The notes below the pieces were generated by a model. The model was not told the DNA's origin, searched no databases, and was given only the letters and a program-made list of their open reading frames with translations. A stretch of 64,000 bases of DNA from Acinetobacter rudis (GTDB lineage: Bacteria; Pseudomonadota; Gammaproteobacteria; Pseudomonadales; Moraxellaceae): assembly GCF_000829675.1 (NCBI RefSeq), contig NZ_BBRX01000019.1, forward strand, positions 1 through 64,000, written 5' to 3'. Below, piece by piece: positions 25,830 to 35,397 of the stretch. Made by a program: the position numbers and the translations under genes. Position 1 is the first letter of the stretch. The number at the start of each line of letters is the position of its first letter.

Positions 25830-27044
25830 TTAAGGTCTTTTACTTTCCAGAGGCTGAGGCTGATTGCGTGTTTTAACGCAAAGCAGGATCAATAGAGCTG
25901 CAACTGTACTAAACACTGCTGCACTAATTAAGTTCTGCTCTAGTCCCATATGATCAACAATAAGACCTCCTGTAAATGCCCCCAGACCAATAGACAAATT
26001 AAACATCGAAATATTAAAAGCTGAGGCAATTTCAATTTGTGTTGGTGCTGCTCGCATCATCCAAGTCATCAGTGATACAGATACGCCACCATATGCCATG
26101 CCCCAGATCAATAACAAAATAATACTGATCGACTGCGATCCGCCGAAATAAGCGAAGATTAATAGGGAAACACCAATAAATACTGCAATAGTACATAAGG
26201 TTTGCCATAGATATTTCTGTGCAAAATGACCTGCTGTAAAATTACCTAATATGCCAAAGAAACCATAAAACAAAAGTAATGCACTAATATGCTGATCTGA
26301 AAACTGTGCAACTGACTGTAACAACGGTCGAATAAATGTGTAAGCTGAGAACTGTGCCATCACCATAAACACCGTAATTGCTAAACCGAACAGAACATTC
26401 TTTTGTTTTAATACATCCAAACTCGAAGACCAATGTGCAGTAGGATCAGTTTCTAAAGACGGCAAAGACCAATACAGCATGACAAAGACCACGGCGACCA
26501 TGATCGCGATACAGATAAAGGCAAAACGCCACCCCCATAAGTCACCGAGATAAACCCCTAAAGGGACACCGAGTACAGAAGCTGCTGCTATACCGCTAAA
26601 AATAATTGAAGTAGCTAAGCCTACAACATGTAAAGGAACTAGACGGATGGCCAAACTTCCAGCCATACACCAAATTCCCCCCATAGATATACCGAATAAT
26701 ATGCGTGCAAATAGCAACCAGTGAAAATCATTCACCCATGCAGCCATTAAATTGGAGCCCAACAATAGCAACATAAAAAACAGCAATAAACTACGTCGAT
26801 TAATACGATTAAAAATTAATACGACACAAGGTGCAGTTATTGCAGCAACCCATGAGGGTAAGGAAATAATCAGACTACTTTGCCCCACTGATTGATCCAA
26901 ACTATGCGCAATAGGTGTAAGCAAACCAATGGGTAACATTTCAGCACTAACAACAGCAAAAATTGCTAGCGCGACGGATACTACTGCCAACCAAGCACGG
27001 TAGCCCACTGGAGGTGGCGAGGTGGCCATGTTTTCTATACTCAT
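25830..27044 (-). CDS. MFS transporter, DHA1-type
   Basis: A 404-residue major-facilitator protein with 12 helices. The N-terminal half shows LPIGLLTPIAHSLDQSVGQSSLIISLPSW and the loop motif FNRINRRSLLL, with RILFGISMGGIWCMAGS in helix 4. It resembles the AraJ/SotB/YdhP group of sugar or drug efflux proteins. It is monocistronic, and its substrate is unknown. Confidence 0.85.
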   Translation of the reverse strand: MSIENMATSPPPVGYRAWLAVVSVALAIFAVVSAEMLPIGLLTPIAHSLDQSVGQSSLIISLPSWVAAITAPCVVLIFNRINRRSLLLFFMLLLLGSNLMAAWVNDFHWLLFARILFGISMGGIWCMAGSLAIRLVPLHVVGLATSIIFSGIAAASVLGVPLGVYLGDLWGWRFAFICIAIMVAVVFVMLYWSLPSLETDPTAHWSSSLDVLKQKNVLFGLAITVFMVMAQFSAYTFIRPLLQSVAQFSDQHISALLLFYGFFGILGNFTAGHFAQKYLWQTLCTIAVFIGVSLLIFAYFGGSQSISIILLLIWGMAYGGVSVSLMTWMMRAAPTQIEIASAFNISMFNLSIGLGAFTGGLIVDHMGLEQNLISAAVFSTVAALLILLCVKTRNQPQPLESKRP

Positions 27045-27498
27045 TTTCTCTTCAATTCATTGCGTTCAGGACAATCTTCTATTTAAAGTTGCCTGATCTA
27101 GATACTGTTTAAGAGATAATAATAAATGAGATTAGCTGTACATTGTCTGATCATTATGCTGCTAATTGTGATCAAATCTAAATCATCCAAAGATCTTGCT
27201 GGTTTAACTTTGATGGTTTAAGCAAAAGGTATATAAAATCAGTTAGTTAAAATTAATTATAATCCATATTATTCTTAAGGTTTTTTTATAATAAATACCA
27301 GTCAACTGATGTAATTTTAAGCAGTTCAATTTCAAATAGAGTTCCATGTGGAACATTGAACTGCAAATGTCACTGTCATCCTTGGTACCTAACCTTTCAA
27401 TCACAAAAATCTGATCTGGTGTTCATGCTTTTATTTTTCACTCTCAACTACATTAAATAAACATCACCAGATCATGAACCAATATTCAAACAACTGAC
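27045..27498. other. Gene-free interval with nested hairpins
   Basis: 454 bases between the MFS and LysR genes. It contains a nested structure: GCAGTTCAAT (27321-27330) pairs with ATTGAACTGC (27355-27364) and encloses GTTCC-ATGT-GGAAC (27341-27354). A further pair, GATCTGGTG (27413-27421) and CACCAGATC (27465-27473), follows. I see no ORF. The second pair may terminate the LysR transcript; the first has no obvious job. Confidence 0.5.
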
Positions 27499-28407
27499 TT
27501 AGGGCTGTTTGTCATCGTGCTCAAATGCAGTAACAAGAAAATCAATGAGTGCTTTCACAGAAGGCAATAATCCCCTCCTTGAAGTATAAACAATATGAAC
27601 CATCTCAGGTTTAGGTTCCCAATCTGCAATGACTTTGACCAGTCGACCTTGTTTTAACTCATCCTCAACGATAAGAGCGGGTAATTTTGCAATCCCAAGC
27701 CCCTGTAAGGTTGCTGAATGCAAAGCCACTAAGTCTGTCGTGGTTAATCGTGGTTCACATTTAAATAAGTATTGTTCATTGTCTTGATTAAACAATTTCC
27801 AATAGTACTCTGGAGCATAAGATTCCATCATCAGTACAGGCCACTGGTTTAATTGTTTAGGATGTTGTATTGAAAAGTGTTTATAAGCCAATTCAGGACT
27901 TGCAACGATATACTGGCGTGATAATGAAAGGTTACGAACAATCAAATCGCTATCTTTTAATGGCAATGGTCGTACTCGAATAGCAATATCATACTGTTCA
28001 TTGACCAAGTCCACTTTTCTATTGGTTGCCTCGATATGCAAACGAACTTTGGGAAACTTCTCCAAAAAATCATTGAGTATTTGACTCATATTGATGTGTA
28101 ACAAGTTCACTGGACATGAGATTTTAACGATTCCCACTGGCTCTGAACTCAACATCTCAATGGCAGCGTCTGCTGCATCAGCTTCTATAATCATCGCCTG
28201 ACAATGCTGATAATAGATTTTACCCACTTCAGTAATCGCCAAATTACGTGTATTTCGATTAAGTAACTTTACCCCGAGACGATTTTCTAATTCGGCTACC
28301 CGTCGACTCAATAATGATTTTGTCACCATTAATTCATGACTTGCAGCTGAAAACCCACCAAATTCAACAACTTTTGCAAAATAATATAGGTCATTAAAAT
28401 CTTTCAT
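27499..28407 (-). CDS. LysR-family transcriptional regulator
   Basis: A 302-residue LysR-type regulator. The N-terminal helix-turn-helix reads FAKVVEFGGFSAASHELMVTKSLLSRRVAELENRLGVKLLNRNTR. The effector domain follows to the C-terminus. Sequence features (VKISCPVNLLH, YDIAIRVRPLPLKDSDL) place it in the CrgA/DmlR-like group. It is divergent from the isochorismatase-like gene at 28536, which it probably regulates. Confidence 0.9.
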   Translation of the reverse strand: MKDFNDLYYFAKVVEFGGFSAASHELMVTKSLLSRRVAELENRLGVKLLNRNTRNLAITEVGKIYYQHCQAMIIEADAADAAIEMLSSEPVGIVKISCPVNLLHINMSQILNDFLEKFPKVRLHIEATNRKVDLVNEQYDIAIRVRPLPLKDSDLIVRNLSLSRQYIVASPELAYKHFSIQHPKQLNQWPVLMMESYAPEYYWKLFNQDNEQYLFKCEPRLTTTDLVALHSATLQGLGIAKLPALIVEDELKQGRLVKVIADWEPKPEMVHIVYTSRRGLLPSVKALIDFLVTAFEHDDKQP

Positions 28408-28535
28408 TGATGATTCCCATTTTAAGTAAATTGTTCTCTGTACAAGACAATGATTCCTATCTTAGATGTTTTAAATCAATTGTCATATAAATAAAATAAA
28501 ACTACAAATTAAACACGATACTCAGGAATAAAAAA

Positions 28536-29213
28536 ATGTCTACACCTGCTAATTTCAACGGCCAAGCGCCTGTTATTGATGTAAACGATACTGTAATGCT
28601 TTTAATCGACCATCAAAGTGGCTTATTTCAAACTGTTGGCGATATGCCAATGCCAGAGTTACGTCAACGCGCTGCTGCTTTAGCTAAAATTGCCAGCCTT
28701 GCAAATATCCCTGTAATCACTACTGCATCTGTTCCACAAGGTCCAAACGGTCCATTAATTCCAGAAATCCATGCCAATGCCCCACATGCAAAATATATTG
28801 CCCGTAAAGGCGAAATTAATGCATGGCATAATGAAGATTTTGTAAATGCAGTAAAAGAAACAGGTCGCAAAACATTAATCATTGCTGGAACAATTACCAG
28901 TGTTTGTATGGCCTTTCCCGCGATTAGTGCAGTTGCAGATGGGTATAAAGTCTTTGCGGTGATTGATGCTTCGGGCACATACACGAAAATGGCTGAGGAA
29001 ATTACATTAGCCCGTATTGTACAAGCTGGTGTTGTACCTATGGATACTGCAGCAGTTGCATCAGAAATTCAACGTACTTGGAACCGTGAAGATGCGGCTG
29101 AGTGGGCACAAGCATATACTCAAATTTTCCCAGCATACCAACTGCTGATTGAAAGCTACGCCAAAGCTCAAGACATTATTCAGAACAACGAAATCCTAGA
29201 TTCAAATCGTTAA
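28536..29213 (+). CDS. Isochorismatase-like hydrolase (YcaC family)
   Basis: A 225-residue cysteine hydrolase. The catalytic Asp is in [12 protein letters not shown] and the nucleophilic Cys in [20 protein letters not shown]; a Lys lies between them in RKGEINAW. YcaC-type proteins form octamers; their substrates are unknown but they are often induced with a divergent LysR regulator, as seen here. The gene ends with a terminator at 29283. Confidence 0.85.
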   Translation: MSTPANFNGQAPVIDVNDTVMLLIDHQSGLFQTVGDMPMPELRQRAAALAKIASLANIPVITTASVPQGPNGPLIPEIHANAPHAKYIARKGEINAWHNEDFVNAVKETGRKTLIIAGTITSVCMAFPAISAVADGYKVFAVIDASGTYTKMAEEITLARIVQAGVVPMDTAAVASEIQRTWNREDAAEWAQAYTQIFPAYQLLIESYAKAQDIIQNNEILDSNR

Positions 29214-29282
29214 TTTTACACATCCAATTAAAAAGACTCCTATAGGTTATTACTAGTTTAGTAATATATATAAAGCATATAA

Positions 29283-29307
29283 AAAGGACCCCGTTTTAGG
29301 GGTCTTT
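29283..29307 (+). terminator. Terminator after the YcaC-like gene
   Basis: AAAGGACCCC, loop, GGGGTCTTT with one unpaired base, followed by TTCTTATTC. It marks the chromosomal side of the defence island. The rest of the 323-base interval up to 29536 is AT-rich with no ORF I can support; it should contain the left border of the island but I see no clear repeat. Confidence 0.7.
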
Positions 29308-29536
29308 CTTATTCTTATAAGGATGATTTCAAATAAATAAAACTAGTCAATAATATATAAATTACAAAAATAAAGGATCTTGGAATACTTAGATACATTT
29401 AGATGGCTAATCCATTTAATAAAAGATACTTATATATCAGTAATAATCTCCCATCAACTTTATCTAAGAGTAGTCCACCAATTTCTGATTAATAGTGCTA
29501 GAAAAACCTTTAGATCCAAATTACATCTGAGAATAA

Positions 29537-31147
29537 CTATATAACTCCTAAATTCACAATATGCTTATTTAAACTTTCAATACATAAGAATTCAGATTTA
29601 ATCGCTTCTATTTCTCTGAACCGTGCATTTACTCTAATAGGCATATCCACTAAATAACAAAATTTTTCAGCTCTCGTAATTGCAACATAATGTAAGTTTT
29701 TATCTCCTTCAAAATCTTGAAAGTAGCACTTACCATTTTTTATTGTTCTTCGAGGCAATACCCACTCTTCTAAACCAATGTGTATGACTACTTTAAATTC
29801 TAAGCCCTTTGCTTTATGAATTGTCATTATTTGCAATTCATTCTTATTGCTTGGCTGGTATTTTTTAAGTAAATGAGGGTTATTAAGGATATTCTTTGTT
29901 GCTAGAATAAAATTTTCGTAATTTCCTCTATAACTAGTTTTAATAATTATATTTTCAATTATTTTACAAATTTCATCAATATCATTTTCAAGCTTTATTT
30001 CTTTAGCTTCTGACTTAAAATTATCTAATTTAAAATTTATAAACCTATTTTTATAACTTTCATATATTGAATAACTAGAGTAATTTTTACTATATTTATA
30101 TAGAAGCAAGTCAGAACATAATTGTGCAATATAGTGATTCATACTGTCTAATGGATCATCTTCGTAAATTCTATAATTATGGATAGTATTCTTAGCATAA
30201 TGCTGAACTGTTGAATTGTTAGCTGCTAATATTACAAAATCTGATAATTCAAATTTATTATCATCTTTAATTTTTTGTATAAAATTATCCAACTTGGCGT
30301 ATCGACTTCTTCCTAAATTATTAATATGTAATCTAAAAATATTTTTATCAGTGATCTCACTCTCATTTATATCTTTTAAAAAAACTCTCGCATACAAATC
30401 AATAGATAGATCACATCTATGATTTTTATCGATTGTATATTCCTTAAAATCATGTTCACTCACTAATGATTCCATATTCTCAGGAACAGCATCTCGCCAC
30501 CTATAAATTGATTGATCAATATCTCCTACTGCTGTAAATTTTAATCCTAATTCCAATAATTCTAAAAAAACTAAATGTTGAGCTAATGATGTGTCTTGAT
30601 ATTCATCGACAAACAAGTATTTATATCTAGATGATATATATCTTCTACATATTGATGAATTTCTAAGTACAAATAAAGCTAAAGGCGTTACTGTTCTTTG
30701 CCATATTTTTCCGCTTAGAAATAACCCCTTAAAAGCACTATCACTTTCTATATCTGTTAAACATATTTCTCTATTCGAATATTCTTGAATAAATGGAATT
30801 TCTTCTTCTTCCAATAAAACATTTACGATCTCAATATCGTCATGATCACAATCCCATAGCTTTGGCAAAAATGGTCTAATTACTTCATTAATGAAAAAAC
30901 TATCTATAGTACCTAGATAATTGAGATTGGAGCTTAGTATCTTTTTTTGGAATTTTTTTCTTAATTCTGCACTAGATTTTCTAGTAAAAGACAAACCTAT
31001 TACTCCATTATGGCTTTTTAACTTTTCACAACATAAACTCATTTTATGAATAAGAACAGTGGTCTTCCCACTCCCTGGACATGCCATAATTACTGAGTTA
31101 TTTTCTACATCTTGGATTGCTTTTATTTGATCATCAGTAAGTTTCAT
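29537..31147 (-). CDS. gajB: Gabija GajB, UvrD-like SF1 helicase
   Basis: A 536-residue superfamily 1A helicase. Walker A is ACPGSGKT at residues 22-29, Walker B FVDEYQD at about 179-185, motif III QSIYRWRDA at about 212-220, and the C-terminal motifs MTIHKAKGLEF and YVAITRAE are present, so the ATPase core is intact. GajB proteins are about 500 residues and pair with a GajA nuclease. The start overlaps the gajA stop by 4 bases (ATGA), showing translational coupling. In Gabija, GajB works with the GajA tetramer to sense DNA ends or nucleotide loss and cut invader DNA. Base composition is more AT-rich than the flanking genes. Confidence 0.9.
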   Translation of the reverse strand: MKLTDDQIKAIQDVENNSVIMACPGSGKTTVLIHKMSLCCEKLKSHNGVIGLSFTRKSSAELRKKFQKKILSSNLNYLGTIDSFFINEVIRPFLPKLWDCDHDDIEIVNVLLEEEEIPFIQEYSNREICLTDIESDSAFKGLFLSGKIWQRTVTPLALFVLRNSSICRRYISSRYKYLFVDEYQDTSLAQHLVFLELLELGLKFTAVGDIDQSIYRWRDAVPENMESLVSEHDFKEYTIDKNHRCDLSIDLYARVFLKDINESEITDKNIFRLHINNLGRSRYAKLDNFIQKIKDDNKFELSDFVILAANNSTVQHYAKNTIHNYRIYEDDPLDSMNHYIAQLCSDLLLYKYSKNYSSYSIYESYKNRFINFKLDNFKSEAKEIKLENDIDEICKIIENIIIKTSYRGNYENFILATKNILNNPHLLKKYQPSNKNELQIMTIHKAKGLEFKVVIHIGLEEWVLPRRTIKNGKCYFQDFEGDKNLHYVAITRAEKFCYLVDMPIRVNARFREIEAIKSEFLCIESLNKHIVNLGVI

Positions 31148-32997
31148 GTTAAGGCTTCTTCTTTAACTAAAGAGATTGACTCAATCACTGGCATAGTATT
31201 ATTTGATAATAACTTTATTAAATACTTTATAGGCTCACCAAAAGAACTTTCATAAATTTTCTTAAATCCTTCATCTTCTATTTTTGCCATTAATACCTGC
31301 ATATTTAGTGCCTTACTAGTTTTAAGAAATTCAACCGAACTAGTATCCGTTGTTTTACCCAAAGCTTTTTTAATTTCTTCTGAAGCGACACCGACTAAGT
31401 CCAATTCTAAATCTCTATCTGACATAAATATGCCTTTAGAATTAATCATTTTTTCAAAAGGGTTCCATCTTTTATCACCTAAGATCTTAGCCCTATCTAA
31501 AGGATATAGGCTATGGTTCCACTTCTCAGAATCTTTATTTAATATTCCATAGCATCGATTAACTCCCAAATACTGCCATTTTTTACATTTTTTATCTTTA
31601 TAATTAACTTCAATCCTTTTATATACATAACAAGGGTTTAAAACATTAATTCTAGTAAAACTAGAAAAATTGCAATTCATTTCTATAGTCTTGATATCAT
31701 TATCAGTTCTTAATGCAAAAGGTATTTCTAGAGCTCTTAAAACAGCTGAAAATACTTTAAATTGTATTCCTCCAACTGCAAAAACTGATAAATTATAGTA
31801 ATCAATATCAACTTTATTTTTTAATAATAGTTCTTTATATAGAATTTCTTCAGACGGTCCCTCCACTAAAAAGACACCACTTGAAAAGAATGCTTCTGCA
31901 GGAATAATGCTCATTCTGTAACCTAATTCTTTCCATGCTTTTTCTAATTCTCTAGTACAACCATTATTAGCCGCAATTGTAATTCCTCCTTTCTTAAGTA
32001 ATCTAATAATAGAACTTGGCGAAAAACTTGAAGCTATTTGCGGAGAATGTGTTGTTATTAAACATTGACTAGGTAATTCTGAAGATAAATAACTAGCTAG
32101 TTTTCTTTGTTGATGTGGGTGTAAATGAGCCTCTGGCTCTTCAATAACGTAAAAAACAACTTCATCATTTGAATCATGTTCAAATACGCTTAATGCCTTC
32201 CATAAGGCAATCAAAATTTGATTATTACGCCCATCACCTCCCAACATAACATTTGAGCCACCACTTATCGCACCTAATTGTAGTTTATTAATAAAATCAG
32301 CTACTTCTATCCCACTCGCATTTAATTTTACGTCATAGTCATCGTGGGCATATGCTAATTTTTTTAATTCTAAATTGACTTCCTGAGTAGCAGTTTTTAC
32401 ATACTCTAGTTGCGCAACTTTATCATCGAGCTCAACCAATTGCTTAGAAATTGTTATTAGGTTATCTCGATCAAGTTTTTCTTGCTCTTCAGTAATTTTT
32501 GTTTTAGAAATCTTAAGCAATTGTTTTTTCTCTTTAGAAATAAACTTACTTAAATCCCGTTGAGAAGAAATATACTTTAAATTTATATACTTTAAGTAAT
32601 AACGACTTTGAATTTCAGATAAGTCACTCTCACTTTGGCCAAGATATAATTTGTAATCTAGATTTTCTTTAGAAGCAGTATACTTAAAAATACATACTCC
32701 ATCATCGCTTACATGCTCCTTCAAAATGGATAATGCAGCTTCTTCTTTGATATCTACAAATTTAATTATAATTTCCAACACTTCAGACTGAACACCATCA
32801 TTTACATGAAAATCTAACTCTGATGGCTCTATATCCATTTCAGAAAGGCTTCTGTCTAACATTAAGCGTAATGCATAAATGAGATTGGTTTTACCAATAT
32901 CATTTTCACCAATAATTAAAGTGTTATTATTAAAATTTATTGTTGCATCTTGATAATTTCTAAAGCCTTTCAAAATCACTTTATCAATTTTCATCAT
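31144..32997 (-). CDS. gajA: Gabija GajA, OLD-family ATPase/TOPRIM nuclease
   Basis: A 617-residue OLD-type protein. The ABC ATPase half has Walker A GENDIGKT (30-37), an insertion with coiled-coil character (about 140-215), Walker B VIEEPEAHLHP (284-294) and the H-loop TTHSP (315-319). The C-terminal TOPRIM nuclease begins with FLVEGPSEE (376-384) and has a TDND acidic motif at 431-434. Both halves look intact, so the protein should be active. Length fits GajA (about 580 aa in the founding system). It is preceded by GGGG at suitable spacing and lies 14 bases after the restriction gene remnant. Confidence 0.9.
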   Translation of the reverse strand: MMKIDKVILKGFRNYQDATINFNNNTLIIGENDIGKTNLIYALRLMLDRSLSEMDIEPSELDFHVNDGVQSEVLEIIIKFVDIKEEAALSILKEHVSDDGVCIFKYTASKENLDYKLYLGQSESDLSEIQSRYYLKYINLKYISSQRDLSKFISKEKKQLLKISKTKITEEQEKLDRDNLITISKQLVELDDKVAQLEYVKTATQEVNLELKKLAYAHDDYDVKLNASGIEVADFINKLQLGAISGGSNVMLGGDGRNNQILIALWKALSVFEHDSNDEVVFYVIEEPEAHLHPHQQRKLASYLSSELPSQCLITTHSPQIASSFSPSSIIRLLKKGGITIAANNGCTRELEKAWKELGYRMSIIPAEAFFSSGVFLVEGPSEEILYKELLLKNKVDIDYYNLSVFAVGGIQFKVFSAVLRALEIPFALRTDNDIKTIEMNCNFSSFTRINVLNPCYVYKRIEVNYKDKKCKKWQYLGVNRCYGILNKDSEKWNHSLYPLDRAKILGDKRWNPFEKMINSKGIFMSDRDLELDLVGVASEEIKKALGKTTDTSSVEFLKTSKALNMQVLMAKIEDEGFKKIYESSFGEPIKYLIKLLSNNTMPVIESISLVKEEALT

Positions 32998-33011
32998 TTT
33001 CCCCTTTATTA

Positions 33012-34394
33012 TTAAGCCACCGCTTCATTAAACGCTTCTACAACCCCAAATATGTTGTCAGCGTCCCCATCACCAAACACGCCATCAATCCCTTCAAAAT
33101 GGATCTGATTAAACGGTGATTCATATAACTGTGCTGCCTCTAGCACGCCATTTTGAGTGAGATGCTCAATCAGCATTTGCACAAAACGAATTTGTTTCTC
33201 GTTATATGTTGATCTTAGTAAGTACTTCGAGAATGCTTCTTGTACCGCCTGACGATCTAAGCCAACCAAAGAGCGAATGAAAAGAGGGAGTGTTTTTTCT
33301 GTGCCGAAACATTGCTCGAACTTATCTCGGCTTTCTACTTCCTGAGCTTCAAAAACGAAACGTTCTAGCTCGCTTAAGTCAGTCGGTGTAAGAGCCAAAC
33401 CACGCTTGAGTTTGGCAATAGTGACATGGTTTTCATTAGCCTTAATGAAACTCTCGACACGCTTACGATACTGAGCAAGGTTTACGCCACTTGAAACGAC
33501 TGGGAGATCGACTGCTTGCATATTTCCAATTTCATCATCAAGCATTGAATACACAATGGTTGAGGTCGATTTTTCAATCAGTTTAACTAGACCACGAATA
33601 CGTTTACGCATCGCCTCCAGCATCGGCAAGGTAATGCCTTTCCAATATTCCACGGTTTGGATTTCTTGGATCAGCGCAATCTGTTGTGCAACCACAGGAA
33701 TATTTTCTTTGCCTTCAAGCTTCGAGGCAATTTCAATCACTCGATTGGCGTAGTTCTCAATTGCTTTATTATTCTTTTCCAATACCGCAAGTTCTAAGTT
33801 GTAGCACAACATATCGAAAAGTTTGGCTTCTAGGGTTTCAGGCTCAAGCTGATTCGGTAGTTTAGAGATGTGTTCTCGCAATGTACCAATAGCAAGGTCA
33901 TCTAAATTGTTCCAAGCATCGTCATTCTTAAAGCGTTCAACATGCTCAAGCTCAGACTTCACAATGAAATTATCATTGTTCATCGACTTCACTTCAGTCT
34001 GTAAACTCTGACGCATATCTTGCTGTACAGCTTTTAACTCTTCGGTGTCATAGTCCTTCGTATTCAGCAAACCCAAGATATTTAAACGAGCTTTAAACAA
34101 GCGTTGTCCGAGTGGCTCTGTGGTCGATACAGGAGCACCATCTGGATTTTCATTGAAGTATTCAAAGTTGGAGCAGTAGTCGAAGATATAAAATTCTTTT
34201 TTATCATCTTCAGGGCTAAACAGTTCCTTGCAGAGTCGTGTACCACGCCCAAGCATCTGCATAAATTTCACTTTAGAGCGTACTGCTTTAAAGAATACGA
34301 GATTGACCACTTCAGGAACATCAATGCCTGTATCAAGCATATCGACTGAAATGGCTATTTGTGGCTCAGGTAAATCTTTCTTACTAAAGTCTAC
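33012..34394 (-). pseudogene. hsdR: Truncated type I restriction HsdR-like gene (3' part)
   Basis: The frame encodes about 460 residues: helicase motif V (DMLDTGIDVPEVVNLVF), motif VI (QMLGRGTRLCK), then the EcoEI-type R-subunit C-terminal domain. The nuclease domain and helicase motifs I-IV are absent. In-frame HsdR-like sequence continues upstream of the first ATG (34340) to 34394, where it meets a TAG at 34397-34395 at the same place where a gmtZ-like frame begins on the other strand. So the gene was cut by a deletion or rearrangement. No hsdM or hsdS is present. The remaining piece cannot be a working restriction enzyme. Confidence 0.85.
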
Positions 34395-34523
34395 CTAGAG
34401 CTAGGGCATTTCATGCAAGATAGCAAATTACTTGATGCTGGTATGGAAGTATTAAAAAATAATATTAATCAACCTATTTTAGAGCTAACGCCTCATGGCT
34501 TAAAACCCAAGGATATGTCATGA
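34395..34523 (+). pseudogene. gmtZ-like gene, 3' end only
   Basis: About 42 codons are open from the junction with the hsdR remnant to TGA at 34521-34523 (HFMQDSKLLDAGMEVLKNN, ending LKPKDMS). The stop overlaps the gmtX-like ATG (ATGA), the coupling expected inside the trio operon. I cannot recognise the fragment alone; its position directly before gmtX is the basis for calling it gmtZ. Confidence 0.5.
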
Positions 34524-35191
34524 GTGCTGATATTAATTTAATTTTAGAAAATCTTAAATTTGGAAAGAGTCAGAGAACTCAAGACTCACTAAATAAACTC
34601 AATACTTTATTGGAAACTCGCTTTAATGCTAAAGAGAAAGATTATTCTATTGCTACTATTGGTAAAGTCTCAAAAGCTGATGGAGGTATCGGCGCAGTAA
34701 GTATTCGAAATAAAACTGGGGAACACTTTCGTCTACTGATTGATGCTTGGGCAACCAAAGCAAATACTAAAATGAAAAAGCCTCCTGTACCTCATTCTCG
34801 AAAGAATGAAATTCCAACAGATACGGAGGTTTTGTTACGGTTAAATGATCCTGTAATGAGAGCTGTAATTGGTCAGATCATTGCTGAGAGAAATAAGTTA
34901 AAAGCTGAAAACCGTATTCTTAAACATAACACTGAAGTTATTGTTGATATGCGTCCTAATCAAAACATTGGTGCAGAACAAGCGCATCAAGGAGTACAAG
35001 TCTTATCTACCTTAGATAGTCTACTCCTACCAAGTGATATTGAAGCTTTAAAAGACGCTATTGACGAAAATAAAATGGCACAGTTTGGTTGGACCGTATC
35101 AAAGTATGGCGCTGTAAAAGATGAGTATGAACGACCATTATTTAAAACTGGATTTGTGTTAGCTATTAAAAAAATTCTAGATCAATTGTAG
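34520..35191 (+). CDS. gmtX: Gamma-Mobile-Trio protein GmtX-like
   Basis: A 223-residue soluble protein. The N-terminal part carries YSIATIGKVSKADGGIGAV followed by SIRNKTGEHFRLLIDAWA, which I associate with GmtX proteins; this block resembles the helix-turn-helix part of TnpC-type accessory transposition proteins. A probable coiled coil lies at about 110-135 (VIGQIIAERNKLKAENRIL). The family's partners GmtY (tyrosine recombinase) and GmtZ are missing, except for the 42-codon tail upstream. The exact function of GmtX is unclear. Family call is from recalled motifs and was not checked by search. Confidence 0.68.
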   Translation: MSADINLILENLKFGKSQRTQDSLNKLNTLLETRFNAKEKDYSIATIGKVSKADGGIGAVSIRNKTGEHFRLLIDAWATKANTKMKKPPVPHSRKNEIPTDTEVLLRLNDPVMRAVIGQIIAERNKLKAENRILKHNTEVIVDMRPNQNIGAEQAHQGVQVLSTLDSLLLPSDIEALKDAIDENKMAQFGWTVSKYGAVKDEYERPLFKTGFVLAIKKILDQL

Positions 35192-35239
35192 TCTTGGAAA
35201 GGATTATATCTTTTATATATTTATTTTATACATATATAA

Positions 35240-35295
35240 AAAGAAAGATGCAAGATAACAAATTGATATTAAAGGTTATACTTACATCTTTCTTT
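35240..35295. repeat. Inverted repeat after gmtX
   Basis: AAAGAAAGATG (35240-35250) is the exact complement of CATCTTTCTTT (35285-35295), separated by 34 bases. It may be a terminator for gmtX or a terminal structure of the element. The following interval up to 35397 has no ORF I can support. Confidence 0.55.
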
Positions 35296-35397
35296 CATTT
35301 TATACACTTTCTACTAGAAATAGCATGTGAGTCTTTTTTTTGCTCATCAATGTCCCGATCGGAATATATTTAGAGCTAAAGCACAGTTAAATTCTAC

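Larger units (their letters stand above)
29310..35300. mobile_element. Defence island: remnant of a Gamma-Mobile-Trio element
   Basis: A block of unusually AT-rich genes (gajB, gajA), a 5'-truncated restriction gene, the tail of a gmtZ-like gene and an intact gmtX-like gene lies between ordinary metabolic genes. Gamma-Mobile-Trio elements carry gmtY, gmtZ and gmtX with defence cargo. Here gmtY and most of gmtZ are gone, so the element is probably immobile. Boundaries are approximate; no target duplication was identified. Confidence 0.6.
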
